A stretch of DNA of 64,000 nt. It comes from CBDAQD01 sp965275905 (GTDB lineage: Bacteria; Pseudomonadota; Alphaproteobacteria; Rhizobiales; JAJFHC01). How positions within the stretch are numbered: position 1 is the stretch's first letter; each line of letters opens with the position of its first letter. Positions 52,737-62,272 of the stretch are shown piece by piece. Below the pieces are notes generated by a model. The model was not told the DNA's origin. It ran no database searches and saw only the letters and a program-made list of their open reading frames with translations. The position numbers and the translations under genes were made by a program. The stretch lies in the NCBI GenBank assembly GCA_965275905.1, contig CBDHYJ010000066.1, forward strand, positions 1-64,000, given 5' to 3'.

Positions 52737-54881
52737 ATGAGCGAAACGAACGACATTCCACTGATCGGTTATGCCGACCGCCTGTCGGGCCGTCCGGGCG
52801 ATACCATCGAATTCAAGGTGTCGAGCCGGTCCGGGGAGCCGTTCAGCGCCCGGCTGGTCCGGGTGATCTGCGCTGATCCGAATCCGGACGGGCCGGGGAT
52901 TATCGAAGAAGAGATCGCCTCCGAAATCGCCGGAGACTATCCGTCACGGATCCAGGACTTCCATCCAGGCTCCTATGCCCGCATCGACAAGGCCGTGAAT
53001 GTTGGTGGCGACGGCAGTTTCACTCTCGCGGCGACGATCTGGCCGACCACGCCAGGCAAAGGCGAGCAGGCCATCCTGTCGGCGGGCGGGGCCACTCTGA
53101 TGATCGGTCCTGACGGGGCGGCCGGTGGCGCCGTGGATGGCGATGTCGTCACCACCGGCGTGCCGCTTAAGGAGCGCCACTGGTACATCGTCTGGCTGTC
53201 CTATGACGCGTCGACAGCATCGCTCGCGGCAGGCCATGCAGAGATATCCGGTGCGGCCACCGGCCCCGTCAGCGCGTCGATCGGCATCGATCCGTTTTCG
53301 CTCGGGGGCTCGGGACCGGTCACCATCGCCGCCGCAATGGAGGGCGGCCGGGCGGTTGATCACTTCAATGGAAAAATCGAAGCGCCGGTGATCTTCGCCA
53401 GCCCCTATCCAAATGAAGACGCCGTGGTGGCGCATTGGGATTTTTCCAGGCACATCGACACGACGGCGGTTCTCGACGTCGGACCGGCCGGGCTCGACGG
53501 CAGGCTCATCAACCTGCCCACACGCGCCATGACCGGCTCGAACTGGGATGCGAGCGAGATGTGCTGGCGGCATGCGCCCGAGCAATACGGCGCTGTCCAT
53601 TTCCACGATGACGACATTTACGATTTCGGCTGGAAGACCGACTTCTCGTTCACGATCCCCGAGGACATGGCCTCGGGCATTTATGCTGTTCGGATCACAT
53701 GCGGCGGCGCCGAGGACGCCATACCGTTCTTTGTCTGCCCGCCCCTGGGCGAGCGCTCCGCCGAACTCTGTGTCGTGATCCCGACCTTCACCTACGTGGT
53801 GTACGGCAATCACGCGCGGCCCGATTTCGAACCGTCCTGGAAGAACAGGATCGCTGACTGGAACGCCTACCCGTGGAACCCGGCCGAGCACCGCGAGTAC
53901 GGCCTTTCCACTTACAATTTCCACAGCGACGGATCCGGTATCTGCCACGCATCCCACCGCCGGCCGCTCTTCACGATGCGACCGGGGTATCTCACGTTCG
54001 GAGTTGGGGAGGGGTCTGGCCTCAGGCACTTTCAGGCCGATACCCATCTGATTGCCTGGCTGCATGCCATGGATATTCCCTTTGACGTCGTTACCGATCA
54101 GGAACTCCACGACAACGGCATGGCTGCACTCGAGGGCTATCGTGCAGTGTCGACCACGACCCATCCGGAATACCATACGCCGGAATCCCTGGACGCCTTC
54201 CGCGACTACCGGGATGGCGGCGGGAATCTCCTCTATCTCGGCGGCAACGGCTTTTACTGGCGGGTGGCGCTGCACGGTGAGGCCCCGGGTGCGATCGAGA
54301 TCCGCCGGGCCGAGAGCGGCATTCGCGCATGGGCCTCGGAGCCGGGCGAATACTACAACGCCTTCGACGGTGCCTATGGCGGGCTTTGGCGCCGAAGCGG
54401 CAGGCCGCCTCAGGAACTTGTCGGGGTCGGCTTTTCGGCCCAGGGCATTTTTGAAGGCTCCCACTACCGTCGCAACGCCGGGTGTGACCCGTCCGTTGCG
54501 GAGTGGGTTTTCGCCGGCGTCGAAGGCGACACTTTCGGTGCTTTCGGTCTCAGCGGCAGCGGTGCGGCAGGCTTTGAACTGGATCGCGCCGACACCCGGC
54601 TTGGGACACCTGATGATGCGGTGATACTCGCCAGCTCCGAGGGGCATGGCGAGAGCTTCATCCTTGTGCCGGAAGAGCAGCTCACGCACCTGACCAACTG
54701 GGCGGGCGAGCCGGCGGATCAGCTGCTCAGGGCGGACATGGTCTATTTCGACGTGCCCGGCGGCGGGGCCGTATTTTCCACCGGCTCGATCACGTTCTGC
54801 GGAAGCCTGCCGCACAATGATTACAAGAACGATGTGTCGACCGTGCTCAGGAACGTGCTCGACCGTTTTCTCGGGCCCTGA
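52737..54881 (+). CDS. N,N-dimethylformamidase-like large subunit
   Basis: A 714-residue protein resembling the large subunit of N,N-dimethylformamidase, an iron enzyme that hydrolyses DMF to dimethylamine and formate. It has an N-terminal beta domain, a laminin-G-like insert (about 85-250) and a C-terminal glutamine-amidotransferase-like fold. The H-x-E iron ligands of the known enzyme (H519/E521) fit H476/E478 here (TTHPEYHTP); a Tyr near 388-393 may be the third ligand. No small-subunit gene is adjacent. Coupling to a TRAP importer suggests it cleaves an imported amide. The actual substrate is unknown. Confidence 0.8.
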   Translation: MSETNDIPLIGYADRLSGRPGDTIEFKVSSRSGEPFSARLVRVICADPNPDGPGIIEEEIASEIAGDYPSRIQDFHPGSYARIDKAVNVGGDGSFTLAATIWPTTPGKGEQAILSAGGATLMIGPDGAAGGAVDGDVVTTGVPLKERHWYIVWLSYDASTASLAAGHAEISGAATGPVSASIGIDPFSLGGSGPVTIAAAMEGGRAVDHFNGKIEAPVIFASPYPNEDAVVAHWDFSRHIDTTAVLDVGPAGLDGRLINLPTRAMTGSNWDASEMCWRHAPEQYGAVHFHDDDIYDFGWKTDFSFTIPEDMASGIYAVRITCGGAEDAIPFFVCPPLGERSAELCVVIPTFTYVVYGNHARPDFEPSWKNRIADWNAYPWNPAEHREYGLSTYNFHSDGSGICHASHRRPLFTMRPGYLTFGVGEGSGLRHFQADTHLIAWLHAMDIPFDVVTDQELHDNGMAALEGYRAVSTTTHPEYHTPESLDAFRDYRDGGGNLLYLGGNGFYWRVALHGEAPGAIEIRRAESGIRAWASEPGEYYNAFDGAYGGLWRRSGRPPQELVGVGFSAQGIFEGSHYRRNAGCDPSVAEWVFAGVEGDTFGAFGLSGSGAAGFELDRADTRLGTPDDAVILASSEGHGESFILVPEEQLTHLTNWAGEPADQLLRADMVYFDVPGGGAVFSTGSITFCGSLPHNDYKNDVSTVLRNVLDRFLGP

Positions 54882-55025
54882 CTCCGGCCTGCCTAATTCG
54901 AGCATTTCCGCCCGATTCCGGCCGGCCGCCAACTGACGCCAAACTGTCATGATTGCGCTGTGTAATCCGCGCGTCTCCGGGGCATGGGCGGTCGATTCTC
55001 AGATATAAATTCAGAAAATACAAAA

Positions 55026-55050
55026 CATCGGAATTAACGATTTGATTTAT
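55026..55050. promoter_or_regulatory. Shared LysR-type regulatory motif, copy 2 (phnW promoter)
   Basis: A 25-bp site with the core ACGATTTGATTTAT matches the one at 39936-39960 at 22 of 25 positions. It lies about 75-100 bases before the phnW start. The whole gap 54882-55122 has no gene. Confidence 0.6.
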
Positions 55051-55122
55051 CTATCGGCGAGTTCCATACCAACTGGAGGACAGAAAAAATATCCAGAACC
55101 GAATTGAGTGATGGAGCCGTCG

Positions 55123-56322
55123 ATGCCAGCCGAAATTGCGAATAATGAAACCGGTCAGATCACCCCATTCGCACGACCGGCGAGGGGCGAACCCTATCTC
55201 CTGACACCCGGTCCGCTCACGACATCCATCCGCACCAAACAGGCCATGCTGCGCGACTGGGGGTCGCGCGACAACGCGTTCCGCGACATCACCGAGGACA
55301 TCCGGCGCAGGCTCGTCGCCATGGCGAACGGCGGCGATGATTTCGACTGCGTGCCGATGCAGGGCAGCGGGACGTTTTCCGTCGAGGCGGCCATGTCGAG
55401 TTTTATCCCGAAGGATGGCAAGGCGCTTGTTCTGATCAACGGCGCATATGGCGAGCGCGCAGCGAAAATCCTCGATTATCTCGGACGGGACTACGTCACA
55501 CATCACACCGGCGAGTACGAGCCGCCGGCGCCGTCCGACATTGACCGGATCCTTGGCGAAGACGACGACATCACGGACATATTCATCGTCCATTGCGAGA
55601 CCAGTTCCGGCGTGCTGAACCCGGTAAAGGAGATTGCCGACATTGTCGCTGCGCGCGGACGCCGGCTGATCATCGATTCCATGAGCGCCTTCGGGGCGAT
55701 TCCGCTGGACGCCCGCGAAGTCACCTTCGACGTCATGGTCTCGTCGGCAAACAAGTGCATCGAGGGCGTGCCCGGATTCGGTTTCGTTATCGCCCGCAAG
55801 GACGCGATCGAGCGCGCCGCCGGAAACAGTCATTCCCTCAGTCTCGATGTGCATGACCAGTGGGTCTATATGAACAAGACCCGGCAGTGGCGGTTCACGC
55901 CGCCGACCCACACGATCGCGGCTTTCCAGGAGGCGCTGATCCAGCATGACGAGGAGGGCGGGGTTGCGGGCCGCAACGCGCGCTACCGGCGCAACCATCA
56001 GGTGCTGCTGACGGGCATGCGGTCCATGGGCTTCGAGACACTGCTCGCCGACGAGCAGATGGCGCCGGTGATCACGACCTTCTACAGCCCGGCCGACCCG
56101 GCCTTCGATTTCGATCGCTTCTATGACGAACTGGCCGCGCGCGGATACGTCATTTATCCCGGCAAGCTCACCGAGGCCGAGACCTTCCGCCTGGGCTGCA
56201 TCGGCTATCTGGACGAGCACGTCATGCAGGGGCTGGTCGATGCCATGGCGGAGGTGCTCGAAGCCATGGGCGTGAGCGACTGCAGTGCGGCCGGACGCCG
56301 GGCTGCCGGAGCCGCCGAGTAA
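55123..56322 (+). CDS. phnW: 2-aminoethylphosphonate--pyruvate transaminase
   Basis: A 399-residue class V PLP aminotransferase. PhnW moves the amino group of 2-aminoethylphosphonate (AEP) to pyruvate, giving phosphonoacetaldehyde and alanine. PLP contacts are visible: D185 (LIIDSMSAFG) and the Schiff-base lysine K211 (SSANKCIEGVPGFG), and LLTPGPLTTS is the family N-terminus. The ATG at 55123 has GGAG seven bases upstream; ATG at 55111 is an alternative. It overlaps pbfA by one base. Together with pbfA, phnA and phnY it forms the phosphonoacetate route. Confidence 0.9.
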   Translation: MPAEIANNETGQITPFARPARGEPYLLTPGPLTTSIRTKQAMLRDWGSRDNAFRDITEDIRRRLVAMANGGDDFDCVPMQGSGTFSVEAAMSSFIPKDGKALVLINGAYGERAAKILDYLGRDYVTHHTGEYEPPAPSDIDRILGEDDDITDIFIVHCETSSGVLNPVKEIADIVAARGRRLIIDSMSAFGAIPLDAREVTFDVMVSSANKCIEGVPGFGFVIARKDAIERAAGNSHSLSLDVHDQWVYMNKTRQWRFTPPTHTIAAFQEALIQHDEEGGVAGRNARYRRNHQVLLTGMRSMGFETLLADEQMAPVITTFYSPADPAFDFDRFYDELAARGYVIYPGKLTEAETFRLGCIGYLDEHVMQGLVDAMAEVLEAMGVSDCSAAGRRAAGAAE

Positions 56323-57611
56323 TGGCCAGTCACGGTCAAAGGGCGCTTGCCGTCTTCCCGGCCGGCATTTCCAACGGCGAATTCGGCCTGCCGGCCGAAC
56401 AGGTCGTCGTCATGGACCGGGGCGAAGGATGCCGCCTCTGGGACACGTCTGGAAAAGAGTATCTCGATTTCTCGATCGGCTGGGGGTCATGCCTTCCCGG
56501 CCATGCGCATCCGGAGATCGTGAAAGCGGTGACGGATCAGGTCGCGCGCGGCTCGAACTTCGCCTATGCGAACGACAGGGCGCTGGAAGTGGCGGAAGAA
56601 ATCGTGTCTGCCTGCCCGGGTGTCGACAAGCTGCGGTTCTGCGCCTCTGGCACCGAGGCGACGATGTATTGCATGCGGCTGGCCAAGGCCTTCTCGGGCC
56701 GCCGCCGTATCCTGAAATTTGAAGGCGCGTATCACGGCGCGAATGAGGCGGGCGTCACCAGCCTGTTCCCTCATCAGCCGGCGGACTACCCGAAGCCCGA
56801 ACTGACAAGTGCGGGCACCCCGTCCGCCGAGCACGACATTCTTGTCGCGCCGTACAACGATCTCGAAACAGCGTCGCGTATCATTGCGAGCCATGCCGAC
56901 GACCTCGCCGCCGTGATCATGGAGCCGCTGCAGCGCTGCACGCCGCCGGTTAACGGCTTTCTCGAAGGGATCCGGGCGGTCTGCACGGAGCACCGCGTCC
57001 TGCTCATTTTCGATGAGGTCGTGACCGGCTTCCGCCTCGCTTACGGCGGAGCGCAGGCATATTACGGCGTCATTCCCGATCTGGCCGCCTACGGCAAGGC
57101 CATGGGCGGCGGCCATCCGGTCGGCGCATTCGGCGGACGGGCCGACATCATGGAGTGGGTCAGCGAGCACCGTATCGGACGCGAGGATTATGTCTGGATG
57201 GCATCGACGCTCGGTGGCAATCCGGTGTCGATGGCTGCCGCCGGGGCCGCTCTGGAGGTCTACCGGCAGGACGGCTTCTACGAGGACCTGCATGCCCTCG
57301 GCAAGATGTTCCGCGGCCGCCTGCGCGAAACCCTTATCGCGGCCGGCGAGCAGGGGCAGATCATCGGCCGTGGGCCGCTCGCGCAGGTCGTGTTCACGGA
57401 CGAGAAACCCGTCAATTATCGCGGCACCGCGCGCGGCGACAAGGCCAAGGCCCGGGCCATGATGCTCGGGCTGTTCCGTCGCGGCATCTTTCTCAATCCG
57501 ATGGGAACGAAGCTCTACCTGTCGGCCGCCCACGATCTGGAGACGTGCAACGCCTTCTGCGAGCGGCTCCACGACACGCTGACGGAGATGAAGAAGACGA
57601 ATGTCGCTTAA
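56322..57611 (+). CDS. pbfA: PLP-dependent class III aminotransferase-like enzyme, probable 1-hydroxy-2-aminoethylphosphonate ammonia-lyase
   Basis: A 429-residue PLP enzyme of the glutamate-1-semialdehyde aminomutase-like group: D231 (LLIFDEVVTGFR) and K259 (AAYGKAMGGG) bind the cofactor, with GAYHGANE and CASGTEAT around the phosphate. In phnW/phnX or phnW/phnA/phnY clusters this family member is PbfA, a lyase that turns (R)-1-hydroxy-2-aminoethylphosphonate into phosphonoacetaldehyde and ammonia. This would widen the pathway to hydroxylated AEP. The TAATG junction with phnW points to coupled translation. A plain transaminase role is the alternative. Confidence 0.8.
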   Translation: MASHGQRALAVFPAGISNGEFGLPAEQVVVMDRGEGCRLWDTSGKEYLDFSIGWGSCLPGHAHPEIVKAVTDQVARGSNFAYANDRALEVAEEIVSACPGVDKLRFCASGTEATMYCMRLAKAFSGRRRILKFEGAYHGANEAGVTSLFPHQPADYPKPELTSAGTPSAEHDILVAPYNDLETASRIIASHADDLAAVIMEPLQRCTPPVNGFLEGIRAVCTEHRVLLIFDEVVTGFRLAYGGAQAYYGVIPDLAAYGKAMGGGHPVGAFGGRADIMEWVSEHRIGREDYVWMASTLGGNPVSMAAAGAALEVYRQDGFYEDLHALGKMFRGRLRETLIAAGEQGQIIGRGPLAQVVFTDEKPVNYRGTARGDKAKARAMMLGLFRRGIFLNPMGTKLYLSAAHDLETCNAFCERLHDTLTEMKKTNVA

Positions 57612-57678
57612 CGGTTTGGCATCGTACTTGAAGAAACGAGATACGTACCGATGCAGATGCTGCGCCTCAAAACACACC

Positions 57679-57760
57679 GTCATGCCCGCGACGGCGGGCA
57701 TCCAGTGAGGCCCGCAAGGCGGTAGTTATTGAACTGGATTCCCGCCGTCGCGGGAATGAC
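57679..57760. repeat. Opposed REP-like pair inside the phn operon
   Basis: TCATGCCCGCGACGGCGGGC at the left end faces GATTCCCGCCGTCGCGGGAA at the right end, between pbfA and phnA. A hairpin here could tune the relative expression of the two halves of the operon. Confidence 0.65.
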
Positions 57761-57806
57761 GAATAATGACAGTCAAAGAATCGAAACACCGAGGACCCCG
57801 ACCCCG

Positions 57807-59075
57807 ATGACCGAAACAACCGTAACCGCCAACGGGCGGGATTATCACTGGCCGGACACGCCCACTGTCGTTATCTGCGTTGACGGCAGCGAACGCGCCT
57901 ATATCGACGAGGCGATCGCGGCAGGCGTAATGCCCTGGACCGCGCAGGTGCTGCAGGACGGCAGCGACCTCGAAGCCCTGAGCGTCGTGCCGAGCTTCAC
58001 CAACCCGAACAACCTGTCGATCGTGACCGGCCGTCCGCCAGCCGTGCACGGCATTTCCGGCAACTTCTTCTATGACCGCGAGGCGGATGAAGAAGTGATG
58101 ATGAACGATCCGAAGTTCCTTTGGGCCGGCACGATCATGGCGGCATTCCACAAGGCCGGAGCCAGGATCGCCGTCGTCACGGCCAAGGACAAGCTGCGCA
58201 AGCTCCTGGGCGACGGGCTGACCTACGGCGAAGGCGGTGCAGTCTGCTTTTCGTCCGAAAAATGCGATGCGACCACGCTCGCGGAACACGGCATCGACGA
58301 TGCGCAGTCCTTCATCGGCTGCGAAGTCCCGGACGTATACAGCGGTGCCCTGAGCGAGGTTGTGTTCCAGGCCGGCGTCAAGCTCCTGGAAACGCGCCGG
58401 CCCGATCTGATGTACCTGTCGACCACCGATTTCATTCAGCACAAGTTTGCCCCGGGCGACGCCGAGGCGAACGAGTTCTACGCCATGATGGACAGCTACT
58501 GGGCGAAGCTCGACGCGCTGGGCGCGGTCGTTGTCCTGACCGCCGACCACGGCATGAACCCGATGCACAAGGCCGACGGGTCTCCCGATGTCGTTTATCT
58601 CCAGACCATCCTCGATGAACTGGTGGGCGAGGGCAGGGCGCGCGTCATCCTGCCGATCACGGACCCTTACGTCGTGCATCACGGTGCGCTGGGAGGTTTT
58701 GCCACCGCCTACCTGCCGGAAGGAACCGATGCTGCCGACATCTGCGCGAAGCTGTCGGCGGTGGACGGAATAGAGTGGGTCGGAACGGGTGCCGAGGGCT
58801 GCAACCGCTTCGAGTTGCCGGAAGACCGGCTGGGCGACATCATCGTGATCTCCGCGCGCAACAAGGCGGTCGGTGCCAGCCCGGAGAAGCACGACCTTTC
58901 CGCCCTGAAGGAGCCGCTGCGCTCGCACGGCGGGCTGTCGACGCAGGCCGTCCCGATGATCGTCAACCGGAAGGTCGCCGGACTTGCGCCGGACCGCGTG
59001 ATCCGGAACTTCGACGCGTTCGACATCGCGCTCAACCATGCCCAGGGCGCAGCAGTTGTTGCAGCCGCTGAATAG
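57807..59075 (+). CDS. phnA: Phosphonoacetate hydrolase
   Basis: A 422-residue dizinc enzyme of the alkaline phosphatase superfamily that splits phosphonoacetate to acetate and phosphate. All ligands known from the Sinorhizobium enzyme appear with a constant offset of three: D26, nucleophile T65 (SFTNPN), D208 (TTDF), H212 (QHKF), D247 and H248 (TADHGM), and H374 (SHGG). This excludes a generic phosphodiesterase. ATG 57807 gives the expected length; the longer frame runs into the repeat. It is the last catabolic step of the pathway. Confidence 0.95.
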   Translation: MTETTVTANGRDYHWPDTPTVVICVDGSERAYIDEAIAAGVMPWTAQVLQDGSDLEALSVVPSFTNPNNLSIVTGRPPAVHGISGNFFYDREADEEVMMNDPKFLWAGTIMAAFHKAGARIAVVTAKDKLRKLLGDGLTYGEGGAVCFSSEKCDATTLAEHGIDDAQSFIGCEVPDVYSGALSEVVFQAGVKLLETRRPDLMYLSTTDFIQHKFAPGDAEANEFYAMMDSYWAKLDALGAVVVLTADHGMNPMHKADGSPDVVYLQTILDELVGEGRARVILPITDPYVVHHGALGGFATAYLPEGTDAADICAKLSAVDGIEWVGTGAEGCNRFELPEDRLGDIIVISARNKAVGASPEKHDLSALKEPLRSHGGLSTQAVPMIVNRKVAGLAPDRVIRNFDAFDIALNHAQGAAVVAAAE

Positions 59076-59087
59076 GAGACAGTGACC

Positions 59088-60545
59088 ATGAGCCTTGCTG
59101 AAGCCACCAGCACAGTCCGTCACGAGCCGATGCGGCTCGCCGGACGCCATGTCGACACCGATGCCAGCATCGATGTCATGAACCCCTATACCGGCGGCGT
59201 TGCGGGCACCGTTCCGGCCGGCACGGCGGAACACGTCCGCGAAGCCTTTGACATCGCCGCCGGCTACAGGTCGAAGCTGACCCGCTACGAGCGCCAGCAG
59301 ATCCTGTTCCGCGCGGCCGAGCTGATCACGGCGCGCAGGGAAGAGCTGGCCGACGTGATCACGGCCGAGCTCGGCATTTCGAAGAAGGACTCCTATTACG
59401 AGTGCGGCCGGGCCTACGACGTGTTCACGCTGGCGGGCCAGCTGGCGATCATCGACGACGGCGAGATCTTCTCCTGCGATCTGACGCCCCAGGGCAAGGC
59501 GCGCAAGATCTTCACCAAGCGCGAGCCGCTGACCGCGATCAGCGCGATCACGCCGTTCAACCACCCGCTGAACATGGTGGCGCACAAGATCGCCCCGGCC
59601 GTCGCCACCAACAACTGCATGGTGGTGAAGCCCACCGAGCAGACGCCGCTGACCGCGCTCCTGCTCGCCGACATTCTCTACGAGGCGGGCCTGCCGCCGG
59701 AGATGCTCTCAGTCCTGACCGGGCTGCCGCAGGACATCGGCATGGAGATGATCACCAACGAGCACATCGACCTCATTACCTTCACGGGCGGTGTGCCCGT
59801 CGGAAAGCTGATCGCCGAGAAGGCCGGATACCGCCGGACCGTGCTGGAGCTGGGCGGTAACGATCCGCTGATCATCATGGACGATCTTGACGACAGCGAA
59901 CTGGACAAGGCCGCCGAACTGGCTGTCGCTGGCGCGACCAAGAATTCCGGTCAGCGCTGCACCGCCGTCAAGCGCATCCTCGTCATGGACTCGGTTGCAG
60001 ACCGTTTTGTCCCGCTGCTTGTGGAGAAGGCGAAAGGGATCAGGTTCGGCGATCCGATGGATCCGGACACCGATCTCGGAACGGTGATCAACGAGGATGC
60101 GGCAAAGCTGTTCGAGGCGCGCGTGGCGAAGGCCGCGGAAGAGGGGGCGGATGTGCTCCACGATCCCGGCCGCGACGGTGCGATCTTCCCGCCGACCGTT
60201 GTCGACAATGTCGACTACACGTCGGAGCTCGTGCGCGAGGAAACCTTCGGCCCCGCGATCCCCGTCATTCGCTGCAGCGACATCAACGACATCATCGCCA
60301 AGTCGAACTCGACCGCATTTGGCCTTTCGTCCGGTGTCTGCTCGAACAACCTCAAGGTGATCACACGCTTCATCGAGGAACTGAACGTCGGCACGGTCAA
60401 CATCTGGGAAGTGCCCGGCTACCGGATCGAGATGTCGCCGTTCGGCGGGATCAAGGATTCCGGCCTCGGCTACAAGGAAGGCGTGCTCGAAGCCATGAAG
60501 AGCTTCACCAACGTCAAGACCTGGTCCTTGCCCTGGCCGGCCTGA
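59088..60545 (+). CDS. phnY: Phosphonoacetaldehyde dehydrogenase
   Basis: A 485-residue NAD-dependent aldehyde dehydrogenase that oxidises phosphonoacetaldehyde to phosphonoacetate. The catalytic Cys291 (SGQRCTAVKR) and E254 (LELGGNDP) are present, together with the residues known to bind the phosphonate group in the Sinorhizobium enzyme, R108, H159 and R290, all at the same numbers. That match also supports the ATG at 59088 over the GTG six bases earlier. AGGAGA precedes it. It sits 12 bp after phnA. Confidence 0.95.
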   Translation: MSLAEATSTVRHEPMRLAGRHVDTDASIDVMNPYTGGVAGTVPAGTAEHVREAFDIAAGYRSKLTRYERQQILFRAAELITARREELADVITAELGISKKDSYYECGRAYDVFTLAGQLAIIDDGEIFSCDLTPQGKARKIFTKREPLTAISAITPFNHPLNMVAHKIAPAVATNNCMVVKPTEQTPLTALLLADILYEAGLPPEMLSVLTGLPQDIGMEMITNEHIDLITFTGGVPVGKLIAEKAGYRRTVLELGGNDPLIIMDDLDDSELDKAAELAVAGATKNSGQRCTAVKRILVMDSVADRFVPLLVEKAKGIRFGDPMDPDTDLGTVINEDAAKLFEARVAKAAEEGADVLHDPGRDGAIFPPTVVDNVDYTSELVREETFGPAIPVIRCSDINDIIAKSNSTAFGLSSGVCSNNLKVITRFIEELNVGTVNIWEVPGYRIEMSPFGGIKDSGLGYKEGVLEAMKSFTNVKTWSLPWPA

Positions 60546-60616
60546 CGTCACGATTTGGCCAATCGAATGGGCCATTAGCGGCGGTCGCCGACATTAGACA
60601 AGGGTCTGCTTGAACG

Positions 60617-62272
60617 ATGTCAGGAACCGAACTGCTCATCACCGTAGCCGGCAGCGTCGCCCTGTTGCTCTGGGGCACCCGCATGGCGCGCACCGGGTTC
60701 CTGCGCGCCTTCGGTGCGGAACTCCGCTCCATGCTCGCGACCGCGACCCGTAACCGGGTGAGGGCGGCGGCGACCGGCATGGCCTCGGCGGGCCTGCTTC
60801 AGAGTTCGACGGCGACCGCCCTGCTTGCGGCGTCATTCGCCGGCGCCGGACTGCTCGATGTGCCGGCCGGCCTCGCCATCATGCTCGGCGCCGATGTCGG
60901 CAGCGCGCTGGTCGCGCAACTCTTCTCGCTCAGGATCACCGGATTCTGGCCGGTTCTGGTGTTCGTCGGTTTCGTCATCCACGCGTCGTTCTACGAGCGT
61001 TCCGCCAGGATCAAGCAGTTCGGGCGGATCGCGCTCGGGCTCGGCCTGATGCTGCTGGCGCTGCATCTGCTCTCGAATGCCGCCGGGGCGCTGCGGGAAA
61101 GTGCGTTGCTCGCCACCATCTTCTCCGCGCTCGGCAACGAGCCGCTGCTTGCGATCCTCGTCGCCGCCATCACCACTTGGCTGGCGCATTCGAGTCTTGC
61201 CGTGATCCTGCTGATCGCGTCCATGACGGGTGCGGGCGTCATTGCGCTGCCGCTGGCCCTGATCCTGGTGCTCGGCGTCAATGCCGGTGCCGCAATCCCC
61301 GCCTTTGTCATCACGCTCCGGCAGTCGCCGCCGGCCTTGCGCATCGCGCTCGGCAACCTGTTGTTCCGCTTCATCGGCGTGGCCGCGACGGCGCCGCTGC
61401 TCGGGTACGTCATTCCGCTTCTGCAGGGCATCACGGACCAGCCGGGCGTCCAGGCCATGTTGCTGCATATCGGCTTCAATGTCGGGTTGCTCGTTGTGTT
61501 TCTCGGCCTGACCGGTCCGTTCGGCCGGCTGACGGAGAGGATCGTCGCCGACCAGCCGGTTGCGGATGAACCCGGCGAGCCGCGCTACCTGGACGAGACC
61601 GCGGGCGAGTTGCCGTCCGTTGCGCTGTCGCTCGCCGCGCGGGAGACCCTGCACATGGGCGACATCGTGGACACCATGCTGCGCCAGGCCATGGAGGCGC
61701 TTGAGAACAATGACGAGCGGCTGTGTTCGACGATCAAGGGCATGGATGATCAGGTCGACCGGCTCTACGAGGCGATCAAGCTCTACCTGACCGGCGTCAG
61801 CCGCGAGCAGCTCGACAAGGGCGAGGCCGCCCGGTGTTTCGAGATCATCGCGTTTGTCGCCAATCTGGAGAACATCGGCGACACGATCGAAAAGAGCCTG
61901 ATCGACTCCGCACTCGCCAAGATCAGGCAGCGCAAGAGCTTCTCCGAAGAAGGCATGAACGAGCTGCGCGAGATGCACGACTATGTGCTGGCAACCGTTC
62001 AGCTTGCCCTGTCCGTTTTCATGGAACGCGACGTCGAGGCCGCTCGGGAGCTGCTGCTGCGCAAGGACGCGTTCCGGCAGATCGAGCTGGACAGCACCGA
62101 GTCGCACCTCGACCGGCTGCGCGGCGGCCGGATCGAGAGCGTGGAGACCAGTGCGATCCACATCGACATCATGCGCGACCTCAAGCGCATCAACTCGCAT
62201 CTGGCCTCGGTCGCCTATCCCATCCTCGACGCCGCCGGCCAGCTCCGCCGCACCCGCCTGAAGAAAGCTTGA
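60617..62272 (+). CDS. Na/Pi cotransporter family protein with PhoU-like domain
   Basis: A 551-residue inner-membrane protein. The N-terminal half (about 1-310) has 8-9 membrane segments with two inverted QSS-type repeats (GLLQSSTATALL and WLAHSSLAVIL). The C-terminal part (about 330-545) is PhoU-like helical bundles. Bacterial members can move phosphate in or out of the cell. Directly after phnA and phnY, which release one phosphate per AEP used for nitrogen or carbon, a role in exporting surplus phosphate is plausible but inferred. Confidence 0.88.
   Translation: MSGTELLITVAGSVALLLWGTRMARTGFLRAFGAELRSMLATATRNRVRAAATGMASAGLLQSSTATALLAASFAGAGLLDVPAGLAIMLGADVGSALVAQLFSLRITGFWPVLVFVGFVIHASFYERSARIKQFGRIALGLGLMLLALHLLSNAAGALRESALLATIFSALGNEPLLAILVAAITTWLAHSSLAVILLIASMTGAGVIALPLALILVLGVNAGAAIPAFVITLRQSPPALRIALGNLLFRFIGVAATAPLLGYVIPLLQGITDQPGVQAMLLHIGFNVGLLVVFLGLTGPFGRLTERIVADQPVADEPGEPRYLDETAGELPSVALSLAARETLHMGDIVDTMLRQAMEALENNDERLCSTIKGMDDQVDRLYEAIKLYLTGVSREQLDKGEAARCFEIIAFVANLENIGDTIEKSLIDSALAKIRQRKSFSEEGMNELREMHDYVLATVQLALSVFMERDVEAARELLLRKDAFRQIELDSTESHLDRLRGGRIESVETSAIHIDIMRDLKRINSHLASVAYPILDAAGQLRRTRLKKA

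Noticed and set aside
52944..54950. A 668-codon open frame on the minus strand
   Set aside because: It is antisense to the formamidase-like gene, with skewed composition and no family features.
57807..59075. Generic nucleotide pyrophosphatase/phosphodiesterase
   Set aside because: All seven metal-binding and nucleophile positions match phosphonoacetate hydrolase with a constant offset, and the gene sits between pbfA and phnY.
57726..59585. A 619-codon open frame on the minus strand
   Set aside because: It mirrors phnA and the start of phnY, both of which have full active sites on the plus strand.
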